Below the pieces are notes generated by a model. The model made no database searches. It was not told where the DNA came from and was given only the letters and a program-made list of their open reading frames with translations. From positions 33,809 through 97,808 of the forward strand of contig JALFVE010000038.1 in the NCBI GenBank assembly GCA_022787085.1: DNA of 64,000 nt, written 5' to 3'. The translations under genes were made by a program, and so were the position numbers. The first letter of the stretch is position 1. Each line of letters starts with the position of its first letter. The stretch comes from Oscillospiraceae bacterium. GTDB lineage: Bacteria; Bacillota; Clostridia; Oscillospirales; Ruminococcaceae. Positions 33,096 to 41,340 of this stretch are shown here, piece by piece.

Positions 33096-33995
33096 ATGAA
33101 AATTTATTTATACGGAATGATACTTGCGTCCAACAGCTTCAGACTGAAGGAATTTCCCACGCCTGATGATTATTCGGAGATCGAGGAATATTTCCGATTC
33201 CCGGGCGGTGAAACGGGCACCTGTGCAACGGTACTCGCTTCTCTCGGGGCTGATGTAACGATTGACGGAAATCATATGGGCAGGAGCGTAATGCCGCTGC
33301 TGAAAGATTTTTACAGGGACAGAACGGTAAATATAGACTCCCTTTATTATGACGAGGAATATGAGGGCTTGGAGGACTACATTCTGATAACGGGAGATGT
33401 CCGCACCCCCTTCGGAACCTTCGGGCATTTCTTTTCCTCTGCAAATAACGGCGGCGCAAAGCGATGGAACAAGCCCAAGGAAAGCGATATCATTGCCTGC
33501 GACACGGCGGCGATCGATCCGTTTTTCGGTGAAGAATCGGAGCTTGCGGCGGAGTACTGCGTAAGGCATGGCAAGCCCTATGTTACTATTGACTGCAAAT
33601 ACGACAGCTTTATTCACAAAAATTCAGCCGTAACGGTCATTTCGGGAGAATTTATCAAAAGCAGTTATCCCGAAAAAAGTCGGGAGGAGCTGTTCCCGTT
33701 TTATGCGGAAAACGGCGGAGGTCTGATTGTTATCACAAACGGCGGAAAGGAATTTTTCTATGGCAGAAAGGGTGGGGGAATGAAAAAATTCACTCCCTTC
33801 AAGGTGGATGTGAAAAGCACTCTGGGAGCGGGGGACACATTCAAGGCGGGCTGCACCTATGCCCTGTCAATGGGAATGAGCGATGACGAGCTGGTGAGCT
33901 TTGCAAGCGGCTGTGCGGCAGCTGCCATATCAAAATATCCCATGCAGCTTGACCCGCCGACTTTAGAGGACATTGAGAAAATTATTCGCAAGTAA
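33096..33995 (+). CDS. PfkB family carbohydrate kinase
   Basis: The 299-residue ribokinase-fold kinase shows FRFPGGETGTCATVLASLGA, the N-terminal PfkB signature with the sugar-binding Gly pair, and STLGAGDTFKAGCTYAL, the C-terminal signature with the GAGD anion hole and catalytic Asp. Substrates in the family include ribose, fructose and 1-phosphofructose; this one is not identifiable. The ATG at 33096 follows CGGAGGTG. The divergent AraC gene and the lack of other sugar genes suggest a small, self-contained regulated unit. Confidence 0.9.
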   Translation: MKIYLYGMILASNSFRLKEFPTPDDYSEIEEYFRFPGGETGTCATVLASLGADVTIDGNHMGRSVMPLLKDFYRDRTVNIDSLYYDEEYEGLEDYILITGDVRTPFGTFGHFFSSANNGGAKRWNKPKESDIIACDTAAIDPFFGEESELAAEYCVRHGKPYVTIDCKYDSFIHKNSAVTVISGEFIKSSYPEKSREELFPFYAENGGGLIVITNGGKEFFYGRKGGGMKKFTPFKVDVKSTLGAGDTFKAGCTYALSMGMSDDELVSFASGCAAAAISKYPMQLDPPTLEDIEKIIRK

Positions 33996-34000
33996 AATAA

Positions 34001-34036
34001 CAGGCGCAGGAAAACGGCATTGATATCCTGCGCCTG
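34001..34036 (+). terminator. hairpin after the PfkB gene
   Basis: CAGGCGCAGGA (34001-34011) pairs perfectly with TCCTGCGCCTG (34026-34036). No T-run follows, so it may terminate weakly. Confidence 0.4.
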
Positions 34037-34067
34037 AAAATAATTCAGAAAAATTTGAAAAAAACAC

Positions 34068-34096
34068 TTGACAAATGAAAATCAAAGTGATATAAT
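34068..34096 (+). promoter_or_regulatory. promoter of tRNA-Arg
   Basis: A consensus-perfect promoter: TTGACA (34068-34073), 17 bases, TATAAT (34091-34096). Confidence 0.93.
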
Positions 34097-34115
34097 ATAA
34101 TAGTTGATTGAAGAT

Positions 34116-34192
34116 GCGTTGCTAGCTCAGCTGGATAGAGTGACTGGCTACGAACCAGTAGGTCAGGGGTTCGAGTCCCTTGCAGCGCACCA
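34116..34192 (+). tRNA. tRNA-Arg (ACG)
   Basis: The cloverleaf is complete: acceptor GCGTTGC/GCAGCGC, D-arm TAGCTCAGCTGGATAGAGT, anticodon stem ACTGG/CCAGT around CTACGAA, T-arm GGGGTTCGAGTCCCT, discriminator A and encoded CCA. The anticodon ACG, with inosine at position 34 after TadA action, reads CGT, CGC and CGA. Confidence 0.97.
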
Positions 34193-34204
34193 ATTTAACA
34201 CATG

Positions 34205-34237
34205 AGCTGTGTAGAATACTGCACAGCTTTTTCTTTT
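34205..34237 (+). terminator. terminator after tRNA-Arg
   Basis: AGCTGTG (34205-34211) pairs with CACAGCT (34222-34228), followed by TTTTCTTTTT. Confidence 0.8.
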
Positions 34238-34275
34238 TATGTGCTGTAAGATTGGATAAAGCAATTTATATTATG

Positions 34276-34320
34276 AAAAAAAATCGGGAAATACCGCATT
34301 GGTATTTCCCGAAAATTTTT
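34276..34320. terminator. bidirectional terminator at the trpS end
   Basis: TCGGGAAATACC (34284-34295) pairs perfectly with GGTATTTCCCGA (34301-34312). A-rich and T-rich flanks on both sides let it act on both strands; it ends trpS on the minus strand. Confidence 0.85.
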
Positions 34321-35327
34321 TATCTGAAATCCACAAATCCTACCTTGCGGTAAGCCTTTGACATGGTTTTCTGAGAAATGCGTATCGCCTGCTCGGCGCC
34401 CTTTGTGTAACATTCCTTGATATAAGCCTTGTCAGCCATAAGCTCAGCGAATTTTGTGCGTACAGGCTCAAGGTGATCTGCAACTGCTTCGCCGACGGCA
34501 ATTTTGAAATCACCGTAGCCCTTTCCGTCAAAATCCTTTTCGATTTCGTCATAGCTCTTGCCCGTAACAACGGAATAGATAGCCATAAGATTGTTGATAC
34601 CGTCCTTGCCCTCGGCGTATCTGATCTTTGCCTCGGAATCGGTAACTGCCTTCTTGAATTTCCTGATAATGGTGTCCTTGTCATCAAGAATGTAAATGCA
34701 GGAGTTCTGATTTTCATCGGATTTTGACATTTTCTTTGTGGGATCCTGCAAGCTCATGACTCTTGCGCCCACCTCGGGAATGTAAGGCTCGGGAACCTTG
34801 AAAAGCTCGCCGTATTTCTGATTAAAGCGCTGAGCAACGTTTCTTGCAAGCTCCAAGTGCTGCTTCTGGTCTGCGCCGATGGGAACCAGATCGGTCTGAT
34901 AAAGGAGGATATCACCCGCCATGAGAACGGGATAGGTGAAAAGACCCGCATTGATATCATCGGGGTGCTTTTCGGACTTTGCCTTGAACTGAGTCATTCT
35001 TGAAAGCTCACCGAACTGCGTTGAGCAGGAAAGCACCCAGTTCATCTCCGCATGGCACTTGTTGTGGCTCTGGATAAATGCGATGGACTTTTCGGGGTCA
35101 ACGCCGCAAGCCATAATAAGCGCATAGGCTTCAATGGTGTGCTGACGGAGCTTTGCAGGCTCCTGACGGACGGTTATAGCGTGCATATCAACAATTGAAT
35201 AAATGCAGTTATATTCGTCCTGAAGCTTGCTCCAGTTGCGGATAGCGCCGATATAGTTGCCCAGAGTAAAGGTGCCTGTGGGCTGGATTCCGCTGAATAT
35301 TATCTTCTTTTCCTGTGTATCTGCCAT
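34320..35327 (-). CDS. trpS: tryptophanyl-tRNA synthetase
   Basis: The 335-residue class I synthetase charges tRNA-Trp. Motifs are FSGIQPTGTFTLGNYIGA (the HIGH-equivalent TLGN), GDILLYQTDLVPIGADQKQH in the tryptophan pocket, and KKMSKSDENQNSCIYILDD (KMSKS loop). The length and order are standard. It lies 40 bases after the aminotransferase on the same strand, with no terminator between them, so co-transcription is likely. No T-box leader is visible in that gap. Confidence 0.96.
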   Translation of the reverse strand: MADTQEKKIIFSGIQPTGTFTLGNYIGAIRNWSKLQDEYNCIYSIVDMHAITVRQEPAKLRQHTIEAYALIMACGVDPEKSIAFIQSHNKCHAEMNWVLSCSTQFGELSRMTQFKAKSEKHPDDINAGLFTYPVLMAGDILLYQTDLVPIGADQKQHLELARNVAQRFNQKYGELFKVPEPYIPEVGARVMSLQDPTKKMSKSDENQNSCIYILDDKDTIIRKFKKAVTDSEAKIRYAEGKDGINNLMAIYSVVTGKSYDEIEKDFDGKGYGDFKIAVGEAVADHLEPVRTKFAELMADKAYIKECYTKGAEQAIRISQKTMSKAYRKVGFVDFR

Positions 35328-35367
35328 TTTAAATCTTTCCTTTCGGTTTATCCTTTTTCAAGCGTAT

Positions 35368-36558
35368 TTATTCGCCGTAAAGCTCCTTGGTGAGCTGACC
35401 GAGTATCTTACAGCCCTCGGTGAGCTGCTCGTCGGTGGGGGTGGAGAAATTCATTCTGAAGCTTGTTGTTGATGCGTTTTCATCGGTGAGGAACGCAGTT
35501 CCGGGAACGACTGCGACCTTGCGCTCGATGGCTTTTTTGCAGAAATCCAACATATCGCTGCCTTCGGGAAGAGTACCCCAGATAAAAAGTCCGCCCTGAG
35601 GCTCGGTTACAGTGACCTTTGAGGAGAAATATTTCTTGATTCCCTCAGCCATAATGGTGTATTTTCTCTTATAGATCTTTTTAAGCTCCGCAATGTGTGC
35701 TTCAAAATCATACTCGGTAAGGATCCTGTGACAGATCATCTGAGCGAGAATGTTTGAGTGAACGTCCGAAACCTGCTTGCAGACTATTATTTTTGAAATT
35801 ATCTCGGGAGCGGCGGCGATAAAGCCAACTCTCATTCCGGGAGATACCACCTTGGAGAAGCTGCCTGCGTAAATAACTCTGCCCTCGGTATCCAGAGACT
35901 TTACGGAGGGAATATCCTCCCCGTCGAATCTCAGCTCGCCGTAGGGATTATCCTCGATGATAACAAGGTCGTGTCTGCAGGCAAATTCATAAACCGCCTT
36001 TCTGCGGGCAGCGGACATACATCTTCCCGAGGGATTCTGGAAATTGGGGATAATGTAGAGAAGCTTGCAGTTTTTGTTGTTTTTAACGGCATCCTCCAGA
36101 CCCGAAATGCTGATGCCTTCCTCGTCCATCTCAACTCCCGCAAGGTTTGCATTATAAGAGCGGAATGCATTTAAGCACCCGATAAAGCTGGGGCTTTCGC
36201 AGATGAGAGTGTCTCCCTCATTAAGGAATATCTTGCAGGAAAGCTCGGAAGCCTGCTGACCGCCAGAGGTGATGATAAGCTCGTCTCTGTCGGAAAAGCT
36301 GCCCTGTGAGGCAAGACGCTTCTTTACAGCGTCTCTCAGGGGAGTGTAGCCCTCCGTAGCGCCGTACTGGAGTGCTGCAATGGGATTCTTCTCAAGGATA
36401 TCCATAGAAATTTTCTTTATCTCCTCAACGGGAAAAGCGTCGGGAGCGGGATTTCCTGCGGCAAAAGCGATTATACTCGGGTCGGCGGTGGCTTTCAGTA
36501 TTTCTCTGATAGCCGAGGGCTTGAGACCCGATATCTTATCCGAAAAAACGTAATTCAT
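35368..36558 (-). CDS. PLP-dependent aminotransferase (class I/II, LysN/MocR-like fold)
   Basis: The 396-residue fold-type I aminotransferase shows the substrate loop FAAGNPAPDAFPVEEI, the phosphate-binding TSGGQQASELSCK, the PLP-contact IPNFQNPSGRCMS, VIIEDNPYGELRF and the Schiff-base Lys in YAGSFSKVVSPGMRVGF. This set matches 2-aminoadipate/aromatic/branched-chain aminotransferases of the group that also forms MocR C-termini; there is no N-terminal GntR domain here. The substrate is open. It is first in a two-gene operon with trpS; that linkage and the family range make aromatic amino acids possible, as inference only. Confidence 0.9.
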   Translation of the reverse strand: MNYVFSDKISGLKPSAIREILKATADPSIIAFAAGNPAPDAFPVEEIKKISMDILEKNPIAALQYGATEGYTPLRDAVKKRLASQGSFSDRDELIITSGGQQASELSCKIFLNEGDTLICESPSFIGCLNAFRSYNANLAGVEMDEEGISISGLEDAVKNNKNCKLLYIIPNFQNPSGRCMSAARRKAVYEFACRHDLVIIEDNPYGELRFDGEDIPSVKSLDTEGRVIYAGSFSKVVSPGMRVGFIAAAPEIISKIIVCKQVSDVHSNILAQMICHRILTEYDFEAHIAELKKIYKRKYTIMAEGIKKYFSSKVTVTEPQGGLFIWGTLPEGSDMLDFCKKAIERKVAVVPGTAFLTDENASTTSFRMNFSTPTDEQLTEGCKILGQLTKELYGE

Positions 36559-36624
36559 AGATAAATCAGACTCCTGTTAATAAAATAAACGGCATATTAT
36601 GCATATGTCTTATATACAAGCTTA

Positions 36625-36653
36625 ATTATACCACATATTTTCCGAAAAGGCAA
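36625..36653 (-). promoter_or_regulatory. promoter of the aminotransferase-trpS operon
   Basis: Minus strand TTGCCT (36653-36648), 17 bases, perfect TATAAT (36630-36625). Confidence 0.75.
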
Positions 36654-36706
36654 CATATATTTTACAGTAATCCATAAAAAAATGCGGCATGAGTGGGAGT
36701 GGTGGT

Positions 36707-38380
36707 TTGAAAAAGCAGGGATTTCTATACGGTTCGGCGGTTCTGATAGCCTCGGCTGTTATCGTGAAGATCATCGGCGCATTGTTTCGGATACCTCTTG
36801 CGAATATGCTTGGAGGAACGGGAATGGGCTATTTTTCGGCGGCATACGGGATATTTATGCCTGTGTATGCGGTCTCGGTGACAGGGCTTCCCGCAGCGGC
36901 TGCCCGTTCGGTTTCAGCCGCAGCCGCAAGGGGACGGGCAGGGGAGACGGAAGCGGTAAAAAGGACAGCCCTATCCCTTTTCGGACTTGTGGGACTTGCG
37001 GGGACAGCTGTAATACTGCTGGGGGCATATCCTCTGTGCAGGTTTGTATCGGGGGATGTGCCCGCTGTGCCTGCGGTTATGGCAATAGCTCCCTCGGTGC
37101 TTGCGGGATGCCTTGTATCGGTTTACAGAGGATGTGCGGAGGGCATGAGGAATATGTATCCCACCGCAGTATCTCAGGTCATAGAAGCGGCTGCAAAGCT
37201 TATTTTCGGGCTGGCTCTATGCGGAATGTGCCTGTGGACGGCGGAAAATAACCCTGAGCTGTTTCTTCGCATCACAGGCTGCGGGCGGCTGGGGATATCC
37301 GCATCGGAGGCAGCTTTGCCCTATGGTGCGGCTGCTGCTGTTCTGGGAATAACATTATCCTCCTTTGCAGGGCTTGTTTATATGATAACAAGAGACAGGC
37401 GGGAGGGTGTACGGAAAACGTACAGTTCGGACAGGCTTCCTCACAGGAATATCGTCAGGATAAGAAAAGAGCTTCTGAGAACGGCTGTACCTGCGGCTGT
37501 GGGAGCCTTGGTGATAAATCTTACGTCGCTCATAGACCTTGTGACGGTCATGCGTTCGCTTAAAACACTTACAAAGACCTCTCCGTGGATATTTTCCGAC
37601 CTGCTGGGAGCGGGGATACCTTACAGCGATATGCCTAATTTCATTTACGGAAGCTTTACGGGGCTGGCGGTGACGGTTTTCAATCTGGTTCCATCGGTGA
37701 CGAATATGTTCGGAAAAAGTATGCTCCCTGCCGCTGCCGCCGCAAAGGCGGAGGGGGATATAAAGAAGCTCGGGGATTGTTCGGGAGGTGCTGTGCTGGC
37801 GGCGGCGCTTGCCTCCGTTCCTGCGGGACTGGGGATATCTGCGCTTGCGGAGCCTGTTCTGAGGACTCTTTTCGGGGGCAGGGAGCTTGAGATATCCGTT
37901 TGCGTCAACGCAATGACGGTGCTGGGAGCGGCAGTTCCCTTTGTGTGCATATCCTCGGCGGCATTTGCGGTGCTTCAGGCGGCGGACAGGGCGGATATAC
38001 CGGTTAAGATAATGACGGCGGGTGCGGCGGTGAAGCTTGCGGGAAACCTCATCCTCACTGCAGACCCAAGGCTTGGAGTAACGGGTGCGGCGATCGCAAC
38101 CCTCCTTTGCTATATTTTCATATGCTTTTGCTCTCTTATTATGCTCTCAAAGCATGGGGGATTTGACGGAAAGGGATTTTTTTATGCGTTACTGAAAATT
38201 TTTTCATGCGGACTGCTTTGCGGAGCTTCGGCATTTCTTTCATACAGCAGGCTGTCAGAACATGGAAATATATTCATTTCCACAGCCGTATCATGCGGTA
38301 TCGGGGCAATAATTTACATAATAAGCACATATTTTTCCGGTATTATAACGAAAAGTACGTTAAAAATGCTGATTTCTTAA
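36707..38380 (+). CDS. SpoVB/MurJ-like MOP-superfamily flippase
   Basis: This 557-residue membrane protein has about fourteen hydrophobic segments. The start KKQGFLYGSAVLIASAVIVK and the stretch IIGALFRIPLANMLGGTGMG with ITGL-like VSVTGLPAAAARSV match the SpoVB/YabM group, which exports lipid-linked precursors for cell wall or spore cortex. Start: the TTG at 36707 after GGGAGTGG, which gives the usual family N-terminus; an ATG at 36689 in frame is the alternative. Its place before mazG and an S4 gene repeats the Bacillus yabM-yabN-yabO order. Confidence 0.88.
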   Translation: MKKQGFLYGSAVLIASAVIVKIIGALFRIPLANMLGGTGMGYFSAAYGIFMPVYAVSVTGLPAAAARSVSAAAARGRAGETEAVKRTALSLFGLVGLAGTAVILLGAYPLCRFVSGDVPAVPAVMAIAPSVLAGCLVSVYRGCAEGMRNMYPTAVSQVIEAAAKLIFGLALCGMCLWTAENNPELFLRITGCGRLGISASEAALPYGAAAAVLGITLSSFAGLVYMITRDRREGVRKTYSSDRLPHRNIVRIRKELLRTAVPAAVGALVINLTSLIDLVTVMRSLKTLTKTSPWIFSDLLGAGIPYSDMPNFIYGSFTGLAVTVFNLVPSVTNMFGKSMLPAAAAAKAEGDIKKLGDCSGGAVLAAALASVPAGLGISALAEPVLRTLFGGRELEISVCVNAMTVLGAAVPFVCISSAAFAVLQAADRADIPVKIMTAGAAVKLAGNLILTADPRLGVTGAAIATLLCYIFICFCSLIMLSKHGGFDGKGFFYALLKIFSCGLLCGASAFLSYSRLSEHGNIFISTAVSCGIGAIIYIISTYFSGIITKSTLKMLIS

Positions 38381-38496
38381 AAAAAATTAAAAAGCTACTT
38401 GAATTATTTGGATTTATCGGTTAATATATTAAATGACGGCTTTTGCTGAGCATTGACGTTAAATTATATCTCCCCCGAGGGAAAGGGAATGTTTCG

Positions 38497-39279
38497 ATGG
38501 ATTTTCAGTTCAAGGACAGGTATTATATTGACGACCTGCTTCGGATAATGGAGCTGCTCCGCTCCGAAAACGGCTGCCCATGGGACAGGGAACAGGATCA
38601 TAAATCTATCCGCAAGGATTTTCTTGAGGAGGTCTACGAGGTCTGCGAGGCTATCGACCTTGAGGACAGCGAGCTTCTGAAGGAGGAGCTTGGGGATGTT
38701 CTTCTGCAGGTGGTGTTTCATGCACGCATCGAGGAGGAGCAGGGGAGATTTACCTTTGCAGATTCGGTAAACGATGTCTGCCAAAAGCTGATTATCCGCC
38801 ATCCTCACGTTTTCGGCGAAGTTACCGTAAAGGACAGCAGCGAGGTGCTTAAAAACTGGAACGACATCAAACAGCAGACCAAGGGTCAGGAGACCTATAC
38901 CGAGACTCTGAGAAGCGTATGTACCGCACTTCCCGCTCTGATGAGAGCGCAGAAGGTGGGGAAGAGAGCGCAGAGAGCGGGCATGGATTTCCCCGATGCG
39001 GAGGCTGCACTCAAGGCTCTTGAAAGCGAGATCGCCGAGGTAAGAGAGGCGGAAAGTCCCGAAAATAAGGCGGAGGAGCTGGGCGATATGCTCTTTGCGG
39101 CTGTCAATGCAGTCCGTCTGGCGGGCTTTGACGCAGAGGAGCTGCTCACAAGGGCGACAGATAAATTTACCGACAGGTTTGAAAAGACGGAGGATCTCAT
39201 TCGCTGTGAAGGGAAGGATATGCGTTCCCTTGACATAGATACGCTTGACGCTTATTGGCAGAGAGCGAAAAAACAATGA
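38497..39279 (+). CDS. mazG: nucleoside triphosphate pyrophosphohydrolase MazG
   Basis: The 260-residue protein has two MazG repeats, as in the full-length enzyme: LRSENGCPWDREQDHKSIRK with LEEVYEVCEAIDLED and ELGDVLLQVVFHA first, then a C-terminal copy with ENKAEELGDMLFAAVNAVRL. The ExxE...ExxD pattern binds Mg2+. It hydrolyses NTPs and dNTPs to monophosphates, which limits (p)ppGpp and mutagenic nucleotides. Bacillus YabN has an N-terminal methylase domain that is absent here. The ATG at 38497 follows AAAGGGAATG; the longer frame start at 38443 is unlikely. Confidence 0.94.
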   Translation: MDFQFKDRYYIDDLLRIMELLRSENGCPWDREQDHKSIRKDFLEEVYEVCEAIDLEDSELLKEELGDVLLQVVFHARIEEEQGRFTFADSVNDVCQKLIIRHPHVFGEVTVKDSSEVLKNWNDIKQQTKGQETYTETLRSVCTALPALMRAQKVGKRAQRAGMDFPDAEAALKALESEIAEVREAESPENKAEELGDMLFAAVNAVRLAGFDAEELLTRATDKFTDRFEKTEDLIRCEGKDMRSLDIDTLDAYWQRAKKQ

Positions 39280-39322
39280 TCTGCGGCATTTGCCGCTAAA
39301 AAAATTACGGAGGTAATGAACA

Positions 39323-39601
39323 ATGACAAAGGCAGATCTCATCACAAAAATCGCAGAGAAGAGCGAGCTTTCCAAGAAGGATTCCGAGAAGGCTCTCAAC
39401 GCTGTAATCGCTTCTGTAACAGAGGCTCTCACAGCAGGCGAGAAGGTTCAGCTCACAGGCTTCGGCACTTTTGAGGTAAGAGATAAGAAGGAGAAGGAAG
39501 CTATCAACCCCAAGACCAAGGAGAAGATCAAGGTTCCCGCAAGAAAGTCTCCCGCATTCAAGGCAGGCAAGGCTCTCAAGGACGCTGTTGACGTTAAGTA
39601 A
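39323..39601 (+). CDS. hup: HU family DNA-binding protein
   Basis: The 92-residue nucleoid protein bends and protects DNA as a dimer. It begins MTKADLITKIAEKSELSKKD and contains the hallmark TGFGTFEVRDKKE and NPKTKEKIKVPARKSPAFKA, where the Pro at the arm tip intercalates. The codon use is strongly biased to a few codons (AAG, CTC, GTT), as expected for an abundant protein. It lies 43 bases behind mazG with a small GCGGC/GCCGC hairpin between, and before rqcP: an insertion of hup in the yabN-yabO order. Confidence 0.96.
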   Translation: MTKADLITKIAEKSELSKKDSEKALNAVIASVTEALTAGEKVQLTGFGTFEVRDKKEKEAINPKTKEKIKVPARKSPAFKAGKALKDAVDVK

Positions 39602-39620
39602 TCTCTAAGAACATAATTCC

Positions 39621-39660
39621 TGCGCCGCTGAAGGGTACCCCTCGGGCGGCGCATTTATTT
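39621..39660 (+). terminator. hairpin terminator between hup and rqcP
   Basis: TGCGCCGC (39621-39628) pairs with GCGGCGCA (39646-39653), followed by TTTATTT. It may be leaky, since rqcP follows with no clear promoter. Confidence 0.7.
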
Positions 39661-39672
39661 AAGGAGAATGAT

Positions 39673-39915
39673 ATGAGACTTGACAAATATTTAAAGGTCA
39701 CAAGGCTTATCAAGCGCAGGACAGTTGCAAATGAGGCGTGCGACGCCGACAAGGTGATCGTGAACGGCAGGGCTGCAAGGGCATCCTATGACGTTAAGGT
39801 AGGGGATATCATCGAGATAAATATGGGCACAAAGTCCCTTAAAGTCGAGGTCCTGAACGTTTCGGAATATGCCACCAAGGAAAATGCATCGGATAATTAC
39901 AGAATTGTGGAATAA
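39673..39915 (+). CDS. rqcP: S4-domain RNA-binding protein RqcP (YabO)
   Basis: The 80-residue protein is a single S4 fold: MRLDKYLKVTRLIKRRTVAN and KVIVNGRAARASYDVKVGDI. In Bacillus, RqcP (YabO, an Hsp15 homologue) stabilises peptidyl-tRNA on 50S subunits while RqcH adds Ala tails during ribosome quality control. The order SpoVB-MazG-S4 supports this assignment over a generic Hsp15. The start follows AAGGAGAATGAT. YabP and YabQ, which normally come next, are absent. Confidence 0.9.
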   Translation: MRLDKYLKVTRLIKRRTVANEACDADKVIVNGRAARASYDVKVGDIIEINMGTKSLKVEVLNVSEYATKENASDNYRIVE

Positions 39916-40112
39916 TTTTTGAAATCGTTTAAGACTTAAATGCTGTATTCTGCATAATAATTATAGTAAAACGGTGTAATTTTCGTTTATTTTCGACACA
40001 TATTTTGAAACGAGTGTTTTGCAAATGTGAAATTTATATGTTAAGTTGCTAAAAATGATACATGGCAAATTGTGCATATAGACAATTTTTAACCTCCGTT
40101 GTAGAAAAACCA

Positions 40113-40141
40113 TTGACTTTTTCGGGAAAGAGTTGTATATT
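40113..40141 (+). promoter_or_regulatory. promoter of the lacI-type gene and ABC operon
   Basis: TTGACT (40113-40118), 17 bases, TATATT (40136-40141). The 349-base gap after rqcP otherwise holds only AT-rich DNA and the operator hairpin described separately. Confidence 0.8.
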
Positions 40142-40142
40142 T

Positions 40143-40199
40143 ATATCAATGAAGCGAAAACGTTTAAAGCCATTCGGGATCAAACAGCTTCATTGATAT
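40143..40199 (+). promoter_or_regulatory. LacI operator inside a 13-base-pair inverted repeat
   Basis: The palindrome AAACGTTT (40158-40165) starts about ten bases after the predicted transcript start, a classic repressor site. It sits in the loop of a perfect inverted repeat, ATATCAATGAAGC (40143-40155) with GCTTCATTGATAT (40187-40199). The same core recurs at 48700 and 48762. Confidence 0.7.
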
Positions 40200-40264
40200 C
40201 CGCCCGAGAGGCGTTCTGCAAACAGCAAATAAAATTAAAAATTTCAGATATGGAGTTTCCTTAA

Positions 40265-41281
40265 ATGGTTTCAATCAAAGATATTGCAGCTGCCTGCGGA
40301 GTTTCCATTGCAACGGTCAGCAAGGCGCTCAACGATCACAAGGACGTAAGTGAAACCACTAAGCTGACTGTTCAGGAAACTGCCAAAAAAATGGGCTATT
40401 TCCCCAATTCACAAGCCCGGGCACTTAAAACAAACCGTACATATAACATCGGAGTGCTTTTCTCCGAGCAGACAAACAGCGGTCTGACTCAGAATTATTT
40501 CGCCTCAGTTCTCGACAGCTTCAAGAAGGAGGTCGAGGCGGCGGGATACGATATTACGTTTATCAGCGGCAATATCGGTGAAAGAAAAATGACTCCATAT
40601 GAGCATTGTATGTATCGCAATGTAGACGGAGTGCTTATCGTAAGCGTCGATGATTTTGTTGACAAGGGAACGATCGAGCTTATGAACAGCGGTGTTCCTA
40701 TGGTGAGCATCGACCACATTTCCGAAAATCACCTTTCGGTGGTCTCGGATAACGAAACAGGTATGAGACAGCTTGTGGAATATATCGCAGGCAAGGGTCA
40801 TACAAAAATTGCGTATATTTACGGCGATTCGTCAGATGTTACCTCAATAAGGCTTCGCACCTTCAAGGAAACTCTGGTTCGCCTGAATATAAAGATCAGA
40901 AGTGAGTTTCTTCTGCAGGGACGCTACCATGATACCAAGTGTACCGAACTTCTCGTAAAACAGGTCTTGTCTTGCAGCGACAAGCCTACTTGCATTATCC
41001 TCCCGGACGATTTTGCAGCGATCGGAGCGATAAACGCATTGGAGGAGTTGGGGCTGTCCGTTCCGGAGGACATTTCCATTGCGGGATATGACGGTATCGT
41101 GCTGTCACAGGTTCTGAGGCCAAAGCTTACCACTATCCGTCAGGATACCGAAAGGATGGGGGCTGAGGCGGCAAAGAGACTGATCGCACTGATCAATAAG
41201 GAGATAACCAATGATATGGCTCCTCTGTCTATCAAAGGAAATCTTCTTGAAGGATCGTCGGTGAAGGATCTGAACCGATAA
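40265..41281 (+). CDS. LacI family transcriptional regulator
   Basis: The 338-residue repressor has the N-terminal LacI helix-turn-helix (VSIKDIAAACGVSIATVSKA) with the hinge helix PNSQARALKTNRT, and a periplasmic-binding-type effector domain with YIYGDSSDVTSIRLRTFKE and VPEDISIAGYDGI. It probably responds to cellobiose or a related glucoside, because the ABC genes follow and a cellobiose phosphorylase 5 kb away has matching palindromes. Its own leader carries an AAACGTTT site, so autoregulation is likely. The ATG follows ATGGAGTTTCC. Confidence 0.93.
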   Translation: MVSIKDIAAACGVSIATVSKALNDHKDVSETTKLTVQETAKKMGYFPNSQARALKTNRTYNIGVLFSEQTNSGLTQNYFASVLDSFKKEVEAAGYDITFISGNIGERKMTPYEHCMYRNVDGVLIVSVDDFVDKGTIELMNSGVPMVSIDHISENHLSVVSDNETGMRQLVEYIAGKGHTKIAYIYGDSSDVTSIRLRTFKETLVRLNIKIRSEFLLQGRYHDTKCTELLVKQVLSCSDKPTCIILPDDFAAIGAINALEELGLSVPEDISIAGYDGIVLSQVLRPKLTTIRQDTERMGAEAAKRLIALINKEITNDMAPLSIKGNLLEGSSVKDLNR

Positions 41282-41340
41282 ACCACGTCTATTATATTTC
41301 TATTTGGGAATATAATATATTTTTAAGGAGGAAAAACCAA

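Noticed and set aside
38464..39432. A 322-codon minus-strand frame
   Set aside because: It is antisense to mazG and the start of hup, both clearly recognised.
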